Source: Treponema sp.
GTDB taxonomy: Bacteria; Spirochaetota; Spirochaetia; Treponematales; Breznakiellaceae
NCBI GenBank assembly: GCA_031290325.1
Contig: JAITNU010000024.1
Coordinates: 1 to 27,808 of the forward strand
Reading direction: 5' to 3'
DNA length: 27,808 nucleotides
Each line of letters starts with the position of its first letter. Position 1 is the first letter of the stretch. Of the stretch, positions 1 through 7,245 are shown one piece after another. The position numbers and the translations under genes were made by a program. Below the pieces are notes generated by a model. It searched no databases and was not told the DNA's origin. It saw only the letters and a program-made list of their open reading frames with translations.

Positions 1-397
1 CTAAGCGAATTGATTTTGATAAGCAATTATAATGATTTATGTAATCTTGTTTCGTAGGAACTTCTATTCTGGGAGTTTAAGCGATCTGCGATAGGATATG
101 CCGGAAGTAGAGCATGAGGATATTTTTGGCTATGCAGGTGGTATTTGAAGACATGGGTTATAGATTGCTTTTTCATTGTATACTAACAACAAAGAGACCG
201 CCCGTATCTAAGAACGGCCTCTCCTACAAACGAATTTGCTTCACTTTCGCGATGATACCGTGTCTTTAACTACCGCCTTTATGTTCTACGCAAACCCATG
301 CCACCGGTCACCGTACTTTTACCTGTTTATCGGGAGCGTGTAATACACAATGTAAGCAATAAAGCAAATATTGGAATCCATACGGAGGTCCTATCGT
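1..397. other. Non-coding stretch at the left edge
   Basis: No convincing gene was seen. A short open frame on plus at 298-489 has no recognisable family and overlaps the decayed gene on the other strand. An imperfect stem (GAGA at 194-197 with TCTC near 220-223, and CCGT at 202-205 with ACGG at 214-217) is followed on the minus strand by a T-rich run, so it could be a weak terminator for leftward transcription. On minus, just beyond the stop at 398, a frame reading FQYLLYCLHCVL faintly resembles the next conserved segment of the DUF1703 family. The decayed gene may therefore extend further left out of frame. Confidence 0.4.
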
Positions 398-646
398 TTA
401 CTCGCGGGCAACCTTGGGAATTGAGGCAAAAAACGGTTTTAAGGTATTCATTATCCCATCTATATCACCATCGTAAATCGCATTGGTAAAATGGGCAATG
501 AAAGAGTTCAGGTTCTGACCGGGCACATGAAGATAGTTCTTCGCCAGGGATTCCGCGAATGATGTCCGCACTTCCTCGTTGGGGTAGTCAAGCCGGAACT
601 GGATTCCAATGGGTAATCGGTGTTTCATAGAACATACTCCACCCAT
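398..646 (-). pseudogene. Remnant of an AAA-ATPase-like / DUF1703 (PD-(D/E)XK nuclease-type) protein
   Basis: The 82-residue frame carries the central linker signature of the large AAA-ATPase_like (PF09820) plus DUF1703 nuclease-type family: YPNEEVRTSF near residues 20-29, then an Ala/Gly/Asp-rich helix (IYDGDIDGIM) and FFASIP before the stop. Intact members are about 500-600 aa. They have an N-terminal ATPase-like domain before this segment and a C-terminal PD-(D/E)XK nuclease domain after it, and both are missing here. The first 15 or so residues do not match the family, so the sequence is cut at both ends. These genes are abundant and often decayed in host-associated Bacteroidetes and treponemes. 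Expression as a functional peptide is unlikely. I recognise the family from memory of its motifs. Confidence 0.6.
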
Positions 647-744
647 GTTTTTTATTATATATCTTTCTTTTGAAAATGCAACTGAATTCGTGCGAAAAAC
701 GTAAATTTTTATGTATAGACAACTCTAGCCAAGGTAACACCATC

Positions 745-773
745 TTGACATAAAAGCTTTATGTCACAATATT
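745..773 (+). promoter_or_regulatory. Sigma70-like promoter whose spacer is a perfect inverted repeat
   Basis: TTGACA at 745-750 is followed after 17 bp by AATATT at 768-773. The spacer is almost wholly occupied by an inverted repeat: TGACATAAA at 746-754, a 3-bp centre, and TTTATGTCA at 758-766. A repressor dimer bound there would cover both promoter elements. The nearest gene in this direction is the acyl-ACP thioesterase some 300 bp away, and no open frame lies between. The target is therefore inferred. Confidence 0.5.
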
Positions 774-865
774 AACACCGGATAAAAAGCCATGCGCCGA
801 AACAGCATTGACGTTTTATACTGGATATTGTCAGTGATTCTGCTTAGATGCAAAATCATCTTTTC

Positions 866-884
866 AGGTTTGTAAAACAAACCT
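866..884. repeat. Perfect 8-bp inverted repeat upstream of the thioesterase
   Basis: AGGTTTGT at 866-873 and ACAAACCT at 877-884 are separated by AAA. The arms suit either an operator for a dimeric regulator or a small RNA hairpin. No T-run follows on plus, so it is not a canonical terminator. It lies about 115 bp before the -10 at 997. Confidence 0.45.
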
Positions 885-996
885 ATTACCTTCTAATCTG
901 CTATTTATTTAGAATAACCTTGTATTAATATATAGCACATTCGTTTTTCTTTGTCCATAGAAATAGCAAAAAAAATCAAAAAAATTTAATTCGGAA

Positions 997-1002
997 TATA
1001 CT
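997..1002 (+). promoter_or_regulatory. -10 element ahead of the thioesterase gene
   Basis: TATACT matches the -10 consensus at five of six bases. It would start RNA near 1009, three bases beyond the possible start codon at 1006. No good -35 is visible in the A-rich run before it. This position argues against translation from 1006 and for the ATG at 1069. Confidence 0.4.
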
Positions 1003-1068
1003 TCCATGAGTATGCACTGGTCCTGTATTGCTTATTTGAAGAAACTTGCATATTATTATGGAATAATT

Positions 1069-1836
1069 ATGATAAATATATGGCAGGAACGGTCTTCCGT
1101 TCATTTTGGCGCCGTAGACCCCTCGGATCGCCTGACTTTGGCGGCGGCCTTTGATTATTTTCAGGAAGCGGCCATAAACCATGCAGAGGACTTGGGGGTT
1201 GGCCGGGAGCGGGTATTCAAAAATGGGCAGGCGTGGATTCTTTCCCGGATATCGGTTTTTTTTGAGCGCCGGCCTAGATATGGGGAACCTATTACGGTGA
1301 GGACCTGGCCACGGGGGTGGGAACGGCTTTTTGCGGTCAGGGATTACGATATCCGGGATGAAAGGGATGTTCCTATTGTCCGGGGGAGAAGTGGCTGGCT
1401 CATCCTGGACCTGGAAAAACGCCGGCCCCTGCGGCCTCAGCCGGTGATGGATACGCTGCCCTTGAACGCGGGCCTGGACGCCCTGCCTGATGGGGCCGCT
1501 GCTCTGGAGACCTGTGATTGGCTCAACAAGACAGGGGAACGCCGGGCTGTTTATTCGGATATTGATTATAATGGCCATGTCAACAACGCCCGGTATATCC
1601 AGTGGATTCAGGATATCACTGAACCGGAGATTCTGGAAAAGGCCGATGAGATGCGGCTGGATATTAATTACCTCCATGAGACGAGGATCGGCGAGACTGT
1701 TGGATTGTGGAGCGCCCCGATATCTGGTTCCGGTGCGGCTGCCGCTATTGCTTATGAGGGGCGCCAGCAGGACCAGGCGGTTTTCCGGGCGGAATTACGG
1801 ACCGGCGTAGGGCGCCCTTCTGGGGCTTCCTCGTAA
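1069..1836 (+). CDS. Acyl-ACP thioesterase (double hot-dog fold)
   Basis: This enzyme hydrolyses acyl-acyl-carrier-protein to release free fatty acid in the cytoplasm. The product is 255 aa, as expected for the bacterial/plant FatA/FatB family (PF01643). The first hot-dog is marked by RLTLAAAFDYFQEAA near residue 21 and a beta-rich WILSRISVFFERRPRYGE segment. The second contains the diagnostic DIDYNGHVNNARYIQW, with the Asn/His residues used in catalysis in this family. An in-frame ATG at 1006 would add 21 residues. I prefer 1069 because family homology begins there (WQERSSVHFG...) and a -10 element at 997-1002 would start RNA beyond 1006. The Shine-Dalgarno sequence is poor. The stop is 4 bp from the AlaX gene, so the two are probably co-transcribed. 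A role in lipid turnover or fatty-acid release is inferred. Confidence 0.87.
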   Translation: MINIWQERSSVHFGAVDPSDRLTLAAAFDYFQEAAINHAEDLGVGRERVFKNGQAWILSRISVFFERRPRYGEPITVRTWPRGWERLFAVRDYDIRDERDVPIVRGRSGWLILDLEKRRPLRPQPVMDTLPLNAGLDALPDGAAALETCDWLNKTGERRAVYSDIDYNGHVNNARYIQWIQDITEPEILEKADEMRLDINYLHETRIGETVGLWSAPISGSGAAAAIAYEGRQQDQAVFRAELRTGVGRPSGASS

Positions 1837-1840
1837 TAGT

Positions 1841-3031
1841 ATGCAAACTCAAAGAGCTTATTATGATATAGACATCACCAGGGAATCGTACTGCGCCGAA
1901 ATCCGGGAGATCCGGGTCTTGCAGGATACGGTTGCGGTCATGTTGGACAAAACCATCTTCTACCCTGAGGGTGGCGGCCAGAGTGGTGATCGGGGAACCA
2001 TAAACGGGGTTGCCCTGGTGGATGTGCAGGAAAAAGAGGGTGAAATCCTGCATCTGGTATCTGCCCTGGATGGGGCCAGGCTGGAACTGGGACCTGCGGT
2101 ACTGGTGCTGGATATGCGCCGCCGCCGGGATTTTACGGTGCTCCATACGGCCCAGCACCTTTTATCCGGGACTATACTCCGGCTCACCGGCACGCCCACG
2201 GTTTCCATGCACCTGGGGGATGAGCTTTGTACTATCGACGTGGATACCAAAGTGTTCCCCGAGGAGACCTGCATCATGGTTGAAGAAGCGGTGGCTGATG
2301 CCATTGAGGGGGATCAGCCTGTTATCATACACCACTGTCCGCCGGAAAAGGTGAGTGCCTTTCCCCTGCGGAAGGTTCCGCCCCAGGGCGAAGCGGTGAT
2401 CCGTGTGGTGGAAATCCAGGGTCATGATTTTTCCCCCTGCTGCGGGACCCATCTTGCCTCAACCGGGCAGATCGGTATGCTCCGGATCCTGGGGGCGGAA
2501 AAATACAAGGGCATGACCAGGATCACCTTTATCGCAGGCCGCCGGGTGCTGCGGGACAGCCGTCTCTTGCGGCATAACGGGGAGCTTAGTTCCCGTGGGC
2601 TTAAGGTCCCGGTGGCAGAGACGGGCAAGGGGGTGCTGGCCCTGCTGGAAAAGACGAATCAGCTTGAACGAACCATCAAGGTCCTGGAAGAAGAAAACGC
2701 CGGGTTCAGGGCTGAAGCACTCCTCCGTCAGGCAGTGCCTCACCGCGGGGAACCGGCGCTCCTGGTGGAAAGCATCCCTGATGCGGGTATTGATGAGGTG
2801 ATCCGTATAGGCCGGGCTGCCCAGAAATTAAGCGACGCGCTTATCGTCCTCGTGTCTCCCAGGGATGTCAAATTTGCAGCCTTCTGTTCGGTTAAAGGGG
2901 TTGATATTCGGCCTCTGCTCAAGGGGAACATGGAAGCCCAGGGCGGTCATGGCGGCGGCGGCGCATCCTTCTTTCAGGGGACCTTTCCCTCTGGAGCGGC
3001 TTTGGCGGCTTTTGTGGATGCCCTCCCATAG
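1841..3031 (+). CDS. AlaX-type alanyl-tRNA editing protein (AlaX-L, with DHHA1 domain)
   Basis: This is a stand-alone relative of the AlaRS editing domain, which removes serine or glycine mischarged onto tRNA-Ala. The 396-aa product has an N-terminal beta-barrel with YPEGGGQSGDRG (41-52). The zinc-binding editing core follows, with HTAQH (H102, H106) and the partner motif CCGTH (C200, H204). The C-terminal DHHA1 domain ends with the Gly-rich GGHGGGGASFFQG near 370-385, typical of the long AlaX-L type. All four zinc ligands are present, so it should be active. It begins 4 bp after the thioesterase stop with no clear Shine-Dalgarno, which suggests translational coupling. It ends 4 bp from the stop of the convergent lipoprotein gene. 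The pairing with a thioesterase has no obvious biochemical logic and may just be an operon of convenience. Confidence 0.9.
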   Translation: MQTQRAYYDIDITRESYCAEIREIRVLQDTVAVMLDKTIFYPEGGGQSGDRGTINGVALVDVQEKEGEILHLVSALDGARLELGPAVLVLDMRRRRDFTVLHTAQHLLSGTILRLTGTPTVSMHLGDELCTIDVDTKVFPEETCIMVEEAVADAIEGDQPVIIHHCPPEKVSAFPLRKVPPQGEAVIRVVEIQGHDFSPCCGTHLASTGQIGMLRILGAEKYKGMTRITFIAGRRVLRDSRLLRHNGELSSRGLKVPVAETGKGVLALLEKTNQLERTIKVLEEENAGFRAEALLRQAVPHRGEPALLVESIPDAGIDEVIRIGRAAQKLSDALIVLVSPRDVKFAAFCSVKGVDIRPLLKGNMEAQGGHGGGGASFFQGTFPSGAALAAFVDALP

Positions 3032-3035
3032 CAGC

Positions 3036-3905
3036 TCACTCAACGACCGTGGAATTCCCGGAACGGTCGAAGCTCATGCGGAATTGGGGGAGGTATTCAA
3101 TACCAGTATCCACCCTGGCTTCCCCGGTGAAACGGTAGCGTACCTGCTTCATGGCAATGACCTCATCCAGAATCTGGCGGCTCATATCAATGAAGTTCAT
3201 GGTGAGAAGCACCTGGCTCTCGGCAAAACCCCTGGCAGGAACCGCTAAGGCATGCCGGTTCTCCCCTTCAGCCCAGAAACGGCCTGCTCCGTAGAGTTTG
3301 TATTTCAGGGATGAAAGGGCCACGGGAAAGGCATTGGGGTTATTGATACGAAGGCTCACCTTTAAACGGGTGTTGATGAGTTCTGCCTTGCTCACCGTAA
3401 TGGCGGTCAGGATCAACTCCGGCTCCCTGATGCAGGGGAACCCCCCCTGGGCCTCGGCCCATACGTCGCCGGGAGCTCCGGTTTCAAAGGTAAAGACGGG
3501 GTTCACCCTGAGCTGGACCTGGTAGGTATCCGTGGCGGTTCCCGGTTCCACCTCCCATTCAAGGCGCAGGGGCACGGTGGCAGCGGAAAAGGCGGGCACC
3601 TCAAAAGCATCCTGGTCCATGATGAGGGCGGCTTCCCCTGGGGCTTCAAGGCCGTTCACCGTATAGTGCCACCCTTGCAGGGCAACATGGGCTGCAGCGG
3701 AGCGGGGATTCCTGGTTTTCAGGAGAAAATGCAGGGTGAGACGATCAATATGCCGCGCTTCAATCCCCTCAAAGCTTAAAAACGCGGCGGGGTTTGCTTC
3801 CACGGATTTCTCCACCGCCGGGGGTGGGACCGGTGGAGGAGCCTTGGTAGCGCAGGAGACCATTATCAATAGCCACAAACAAGGGGCAACTTTACGAGCA
3901 GTCAT
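3036..3905 (-). CDS. LEA14/WHy-domain-like lipoprotein
   Basis: The 289-aa product has a lipoprotein signal (MTARKVAPCLWLLIMVSCATK), with lipobox LIMVSC ending at Cys18, followed by a Pro-rich linker. The mature part holds two repeats of a beta-sandwich pattern: FEGIEARHIDRLTLHFLLKTRNPR, and later ISKAELINTRLKV-like SLRINNPNAFPVALSSLKYKLYG. The NPN motif after alternating strands is characteristic of LEA type 2/WHy domains. An in-frame TTG at 3986 would add 27 residues ahead of the signal peptide. The ATG at 3905 is preferred because it gives a proper lipoprotein signal and has AGG just upstream. It faces the AlaX gene tail to tail with 4 bp between stops. It is probably anchored in the periplasmic leaflet. 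The function is unknown; such proteins are common in treponemes. Confidence 0.75.
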   Translation of the reverse strand: MTARKVAPCLWLLIMVSCATKAPPPVPPPAVEKSVEANPAAFLSFEGIEARHIDRLTLHFLLKTRNPRSAAAHVALQGWHYTVNGLEAPGEAALIMDQDAFEVPAFSAATVPLRLEWEVEPGTATDTYQVQLRVNPVFTFETGAPGDVWAEAQGGFPCIREPELILTAITVSKAELINTRLKVSLRINNPNAFPVALSSLKYKLYGAGRFWAEGENRHALAVPARGFAESQVLLTMNFIDMSRQILDEVIAMKQVRYRFTGEARVDTGIEYLPQFRMSFDRSGNSTVVE

Positions 3906-3980
3906 ACCTGTAAAATCGGCGTAAAACCCCTGGGCTTTAGAATCGGAATACCATGGGGGGCTTTGTATTGAATTTTTCGC

Positions 3981-4009
3981 TTGCAAGTGAAGGTGGTACA
4001 GGATATACT
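3981..4009 (+). promoter_or_regulatory. Promoter of the FGE-domain protein
   Basis: TTGCAA at 3981-3986 and TATACT at 4004-4009 are spaced by exactly 17 bp. Transcription would start near 4016. The leader of about 31 nt contains AGGAG at 4037-4041, 5 bp before the ATG at 4047. Confidence 0.65.
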
Positions 4010-4046
4010 GGTCTTTGCAATTTTGATTTAAAGTATAGGAGTAACT

Positions 4047-5474
4047 ATGAAGAAGCAGTGGTTTATGGCGGGACTCTGCCTTGTGGGGAGTCTCTTGTTT
4101 GGGCAGACGGTATCGCTGGACGAGGCGATTGTGGCGGCGGTCAGGGATATGGAGAGCAGTCTGGCCAAGGGAACCAAGGTGGCGGTGCTCAATTTCACGT
4201 CCGAGTCGCCCCGGTTTTCGGATTACGTTATCGAGGAGCTGGCGGGGGCTTTGGTAAACGGGAAAAAGCTCGTGGTGGTGGACCGGCGGGAGATTGAGCT
4301 TATCCGGCGGGAGACGAATTTTCAGCTTTCCGGAGACGTGAGCGACGATTCGGCCCAGCGGATCGGGGTGATGCTGGGGGCGCAGTCGATAGTGTCCGGG
4401 TCTCTTGTTGATACCGGGACCTGGTTTCGCTTTCGGGTGAACACGATCAGCGTGGAGACTGCCCAGCGTCAGGTTTTTACCTCGAAGAACATCAGCGGAA
4501 GCGACGGGCAGGTGGTGTTTCTGCTCACCGGCCAGCGGGTGGCCCAGCCGGTAACACCCGTAGCGCCGGTAACGCCGGCTCAGACTTCCATGCCGGCCAG
4601 TTTTGTGCGTATAGCCGGCGGGACGTTTACTATGGGCAGCCCTTCATCTGAAGTTGATAGAGATAGCGATGAAGTACAGCATCGGGTAACGATAAGCAGG
4701 CCCTTTTATATAAGTAAGTACGAAGTAACGGTGGGGGAATTCCGGCAATTTGTGAACGCCACGGGATATAAAACCATTGCGGAGACCAGTGGAGGCGGTT
4801 ATGTGTTGACAGGGGGAAGCTGGCAAATCAAGGCAGACGCGAACTGGAAGAACCCGTATTTTACGCAGGATGATAATCATCCGGTTGTATTGGTAAGCTG
4901 GTACGATGCAGTGGAATACTGTAACTGGCGAAGTACGAAGGAAAGACTGACACCGGCATATACGATAGACAAGACGCGGAGTGATGGGAACAACACCAAC
5001 GACGACGACAACGTGAAATGGGTGGTAACGTGGAACCGGAATGTCAACGGCTACCGGCTGCCCACTGAGGCTGAGTGGGAGTTTGCCTGCCGCGCCGGAA
5101 CGACGACGCCGTTTTACACGGGGAACAACATTACCACCAACCACGCGAATTATAACGGGAACTATCCGTACAACAACAATGCGAAGGGCGTATACCGGGA
5201 GAAGACCTGGGCGGTAGGAAGCGGAACGTCGAACCCCTGGGGACTGTATGATATGAGCGGGAATGTGTGGGAGTGGTGCTGGGACTGGTATGACGATTAT
5301 GGCAGCGGCGCTCAGACCGACCCAGTGGGCGCGTCCTCGGGCACGGACCGCGTGGATCGCGGCGGGAGCTGGCTCCTCAATGGCCAGAACCTGCGCTCGG
5401 CGTTTCGGGACTGCAACACTCCGTCTAACCGGGACATCGACCTCGGTTTTCGCCTAGCCCGCCCCAGTTTGTAA
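4047..5474 (+). CDS. Secreted CsgG-like / FGE-fold (SUMF1-type, C-type-lectin-like) protein
   Basis: The 475-aa product starts with a signal peptide (MKKQWFMAGLCLVGSLLFG). A CsgG/FlgO-like domain follows at about 40-165 (KVAVLNFTSESPRFSDYVIEEL, VVDRREIELI, GAQSIVSGSL). After a Pro/Thr linker, an FGE-sulfatase domain (PF03781) runs from about 185 to the end: RIAGGTFTMGS, YEVTVGEFRQFV, YRLPTEAEWEFACRAGT, NVWEWCWDWY, RGGSW at 438-442 and GFRLAR at 467-472. True formylglycine-generating enzymes carry a cysteine pair after GGSW. Here that stretch has only Cys456 in a different place, so catalysis is unlikely and a binding role is inferred. In Treponema this fold is used by the diversity-generating-retroelement target TvpA, and the tail here has the same layout (see the separate entry). 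The promoter and AGGAG site are clear. Likely exported; the ligand is unknown. Confidence 0.8.
   Translation: MKKQWFMAGLCLVGSLLFGQTVSLDEAIVAAVRDMESSLAKGTKVAVLNFTSESPRFSDYVIEELAGALVNGKKLVVVDRREIELIRRETNFQLSGDVSDDSAQRIGVMLGAQSIVSGSLVDTGTWFRFRVNTISVETAQRQVFTSKNISGSDGQVVFLLTGQRVAQPVTPVAPVTPAQTSMPASFVRIAGGTFTMGSPSSEVDRDSDEVQHRVTISRPFYISKYEVTVGEFRQFVNATGYKTIAETSGGGYVLTGGSWQIKADANWKNPYFTQDDNHPVVLVSWYDAVEYCNWRSTKERLTPAYTIDKTRSDGNNTNDDDNVKWVVTWNRNVNGYRLPTEAEWEFACRAGTTTPFYTGNNITTNHANYNGNYPYNNNAKGVYREKTWAVGSGTSNPWGLYDMSGNVWEWCWDWYDDYGSGAQTDPVGASSGTDRVDRGGSWLLNGQNLRSAFRDCNTPSNRDIDLGFRLARPSL
5361..5456 (+). other. Candidate hypervariable (VR-like) 3' end of the FGE-fold gene
   Basis: The frame from GGSW to GFRLA (residues 439-471) matches the layout of variable regions mutated by diversity-generating retroelements. 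Fixed scaffold residues alternate with positions where the template usually has AAC/AAT. The 13 exposed positions read L443, L444, N445, G446, N448, F453, D455, C456, N457, N461, D463, I464 and D465. Every one of their codons ends in C or T (ctc, ctc, aat, ggc, aac, ttt, gac, tgc, aac, aac, gac, atc, gac). This is what A-to-N substitution of AAY codons would give. Asp, Asn, Phe and Cys codons always end in a pyrimidine, so only the Leu, Gly and Ile codons are independent evidence. No reverse transcriptase or template repeat is in the window. Confidence 0.35.
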
Positions 5475-5539
5475 AGCCCGGCCCAGCAAGTCAGGCATAG
5501 TAGCTGCGGCGACATGCCCCCACCAGCCGGCAGAGGAGA

Positions 5540-5956
5540 ATTCTGTGGGAACTGTTTACGAAGACATCATTTTGAAAAACACCGGGGATGTAATTAATGT
5601 CAAGCGCATGATTATCCCGGAACACCAAGTCCGCATCGCCGCTGTCACCGCTTTGGTAGACACCGGCGCCGGAACTATCGTCATCAGCGAAGAAATCCGC
5701 CAAAAACTGGGGCTTGCTATGTTGCGCCAGGGAACCCTCGCGGATGGCGCAGTCTATCAGGTAACAGAGCCAGTAGACATCCACTGGCAAGACCGGGAAT
5801 GTACGTGCCGGGCAGTCGTAGTCCCCAACGCGGACAGCATTCTGCTCGGCGCCATCCCCCTGGAAGATATGGATCTCATCGTGGACCCCAAAGGACGAAA
5901 ACTCATCGGTGCCCACGGCCGCGATGTTCTGTGTCTGTTAAAGTAGGTGGTACACA
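5540..5956 (+). repeat. Inverted duplication, copy 1 (aspartic protease gene)
   Basis: This 417-bp segment matches the reverse complement of 8946-9368. Similarity starts at ATTCT just before the start codon and ends at GGTACACA, about 10 bp past the stop. Flanking bases are unrelated. Identity by eye is above 85%, broken mainly by three 6-bp indels and a short divergent patch near codons 18-22. Confidence 0.85.
5545..5946 (+). CDS. Small clan AA (retropepsin-like) aspartic protease, copy 1
   Basis: The 133-aa product has one retropepsin-type domain. ALVDTGAGTIVI holds the catalytic D39-T40-G41. A hydrophobic ILLG flap/psi-loop partner follows (about 98-101), then DLIVDPKGRKLIG. Single-domain members must dimerise to form an active site. 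The family (TIGR03698-like, 'clan AA aspartic protease') is often multicopy in bacteria and of unsettled role; a toxin-antitoxin link has been suspected. The start is GTG, supported by GAGGAG six bases upstream and by identity with copy 2, which uses ATG. It lies 70 bp after the FGE-fold gene on the same strand and may share its transcript. It has no signal peptide, so it is cytoplasmic. Its product closely matches the protein at 8956-9363 except for in-frame two-residue indels. Confidence 0.8.
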   Translation: MGTVYEDIILKNTGDVINVKRMIIPEHQVRIAAVTALVDTGAGTIVISEEIRQKLGLAMLRQGTLADGAVYQVTEPVDIHWQDRECTCRAVVVPNADSILLGAIPLEDMDLIVDPKGRKLIGAHGRDVLCLLK

Positions 5957-5959
5957 CGC

Positions 5960-6292
5960 TTATGTGCGTTTTCGGCGCTGGTCCCGGATGGAAATATACG
6001 CAACAATTACTATGAAGAGCAGAAAAAATATCGAGAATACCACGAGAAAGAGGAGGTTGTTCTGCTGGGGCTGCACCGGTTTATCAGGGGGAAGGTCCGC
6101 AATCACCGGTCTGAGACGTGCCGCAGGTTCACTTAAAATAATACATAAGCTCAGGATGATGGAAAAGGCGATGATGATAAGCACGATGAGGGCAACCCGT
6201 CTGAGGAGGGGGCTTGATTTTCTGGAGAGGGCAAAGTACACGATGAGTACAAACAACGCTATGGGGAATAAAAGCACTATATAATTCAGCAT
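5960..6292 (-). CDS. Small three-helix membrane protein, unknown function
   Basis: I do not recognise this 110-aa protein. Three hydrophobic segments are clear: about 3-22 (YIVLLFPIALFVLIVYF), 32-53 (VALIVLIIIAFSIILSL) and 80-102 (LLFLVVFSIFFLLFIVIV). A polar Pro/Gln linker lies between helices 2 and 3, and the C-terminus is basic (RDQRRKRT). It is on the same strand as recR and starts 45 bp after the recR stop. It also has its own TATACT at 6303-6308, which would leave a leader of only about 4 nt and no Shine-Dalgarno. Its stop lies 4 bp inside the edge of the inverted duplication, converging on the protease gene. It is supported by strong hydrophobic patterning rather than homology. Confidence 0.6.
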   Translation of the reverse strand: MLNYIVLLFPIALFVLIVYFALSRKSSPLLRRVALIVLIIIAFSIILSLCIILSEPAARLRPVIADLPPDKPVQPQQNNLLFLVVFSIFFLLFIVIVAYISIRDQRRKRT

Positions 6293-6337
6293 ACTTAAAG
6301 ATAGTATACCATAGGGGGAAAAGCAACAGGGCGGGAT

Positions 6338-6925
6338 TTACAGCTTGACCCGGCCCCTGAAACTCCGCGAGAGGGTGAGACGGTCTGTGTATTCCAGTTC
6401 TCCTCCCACAGGGAGGCCTGATGCAAGGCGGGTAACTTCCACTGCCAGGTCTTTGAGCATTTTCTGGATATACAGGGCCGTGGTATCTCCTTCAATGGTG
6501 GGGTTCATGGCAAGGATGACTTCCCTGATGCCACCGGTGCGGACCCGGTTCATGAGGGGGCCTATGGTGAGGTCCCCGGGGTGTATGCCTTCCAGGGGCG
6601 CGATGAGACCGCCTAAGACATGGAAGCGGCCCTGGAATTCCCGGGATTCCTCAATGACCCGCACGTCCTGGGGCCGTTCAACCACGCAGAGTATGCTGGT
6701 GTCCCGGCGGGTATCAGTACAGATGGCACAGGGATCGTCTTCGGTGAAGCTGCCGCACACGGAGCAGCGTTTGATTGCCCCATGCAGGTTGGCAAGCTCT
6801 TGCGCCAGGATCTGTGCGAAACCCGGCTCGGCGTCGAGGATATAATAGGCCAGGCGGCTGGCGCTTTTCTTCCCGATTCCCGGTAGTTTGGAGAAGAGGA
6901 GCACCAGGCGGTCTATGACATTCAC
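6338..6925 (-). CDS. recR: Recombination mediator RecR
   Basis: RecR works with RecO (and RecF) to load RecA onto SSB-coated single-stranded DNA during gap repair. The 195-aa product has the standard order. An N-terminal helix-hairpin-helix is marked by LPGIGKKSASRLAYYIL (14-30). A four-cysteine zinc finger follows (C54, C57, C66, C69). The Toprim domain runs from about 77 (ILCVVERPQDV) through GGLIAPLEGIHPGDL to ILAMNPTIEGDTTALYI. The C-terminal Walker-B-like tail is LASGLPVGGELEYTDRLTL. The length matches the usual 195-200 aa. The GTG start overlaps the ybaB stop (GTGA), indicating translational coupling. It is third in the minus-strand order dnaX-ybaB-recR, an arrangement conserved in many bacteria. 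Confidence 0.97.
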   Translation of the reverse strand: MNVIDRLVLLFSKLPGIGKKSASRLAYYILDAEPGFAQILAQELANLHGAIKRCSVCGSFTEDDPCAICTDTRRDTSILCVVERPQDVRVIEESREFQGRFHVLGGLIAPLEGIHPGDLTIGPLMNRVRTGGIREVILAMNPTIEGDTTALYIQKMLKDLAVEVTRLASGLPVGGELEYTDRLTLSRSFRGRVKL

Positions 6926-7245
6926 AAGGTGCCGGGGAATCCCGGGGGCATCATGCCTGCAAAGGCGCCGAGTTCCCGGTTAATCGCTTCCTTGATCTTT
7001 TCCATGCCATTGGTAAAGGCCGCGGTGATAAGGTCCTGGAGCAGTTCCACATCCTCTGGATTGATCACTTCCTTTGCAATCCTGATGGATAGAAGCTCAA
7101 GACGGCCATTCATATCTATCTCTACCATGCCGCCTCCGGCAGAACCGGTGGTCGTAATCGTGCCGAGTTTTTCCTGAAACGCGCCCATTTGTTCTTGTAT
7201 CTTCTGGGCGTTCTTGAGGATGTCAAAGGGATTAATATTCATCAT
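6922..7245 (-). CDS. ybaB: YbaB/EbfC nucleoid-associated DNA-binding protein
   Basis: The 107-aa product has the family pattern. A first helix with NAQKIQEQMGAFQEKL is followed by a Gly-rich strand (GSAGGGMVEIDMNGR) and a second helical part (VELLQDLITAAFTNGMEKIKEAINRELG). The C-terminal tail is MMPPGFPG. YbaB-family dimers bind DNA broadly; the Borrelia homologue EbfC is a nucleoid protein and regulator. The gene starts directly after the dnaX TAG stop (the stop and ATG are adjacent, with a second ATG one codon later) and overlaps recR by 4 bp. All three are therefore one transcription and translation unit. The second ATG at 7242 is an equally possible start. Confidence 0.95.
   Translation of the reverse strand: MMNINPFDILKNAQKIQEQMGAFQEKLGTITTTGSAGGGMVEIDMNGRLELLSIRIAKEVINPEDVELLQDLITAAFTNGMEKIKEAINRELGAFAGMMPPGFPGTL

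Noticed and set aside
298..489. 63-aa open frame on plus
   Set aside because: Overlaps the decayed DUF1703 fragment on minus, has no ribosome site and matches no family.
976..1677. 233-aa open frame on minus
   Set aside because: It overlaps the thioesterase gene on the other strand, is Pro/Arg-rich and matches no family.
4047..5474. Active formylglycine-generating enzyme
   Set aside because: The cysteine pair that follows GGSW in true FGEs is absent; only Cys456 occurs, in a different register.
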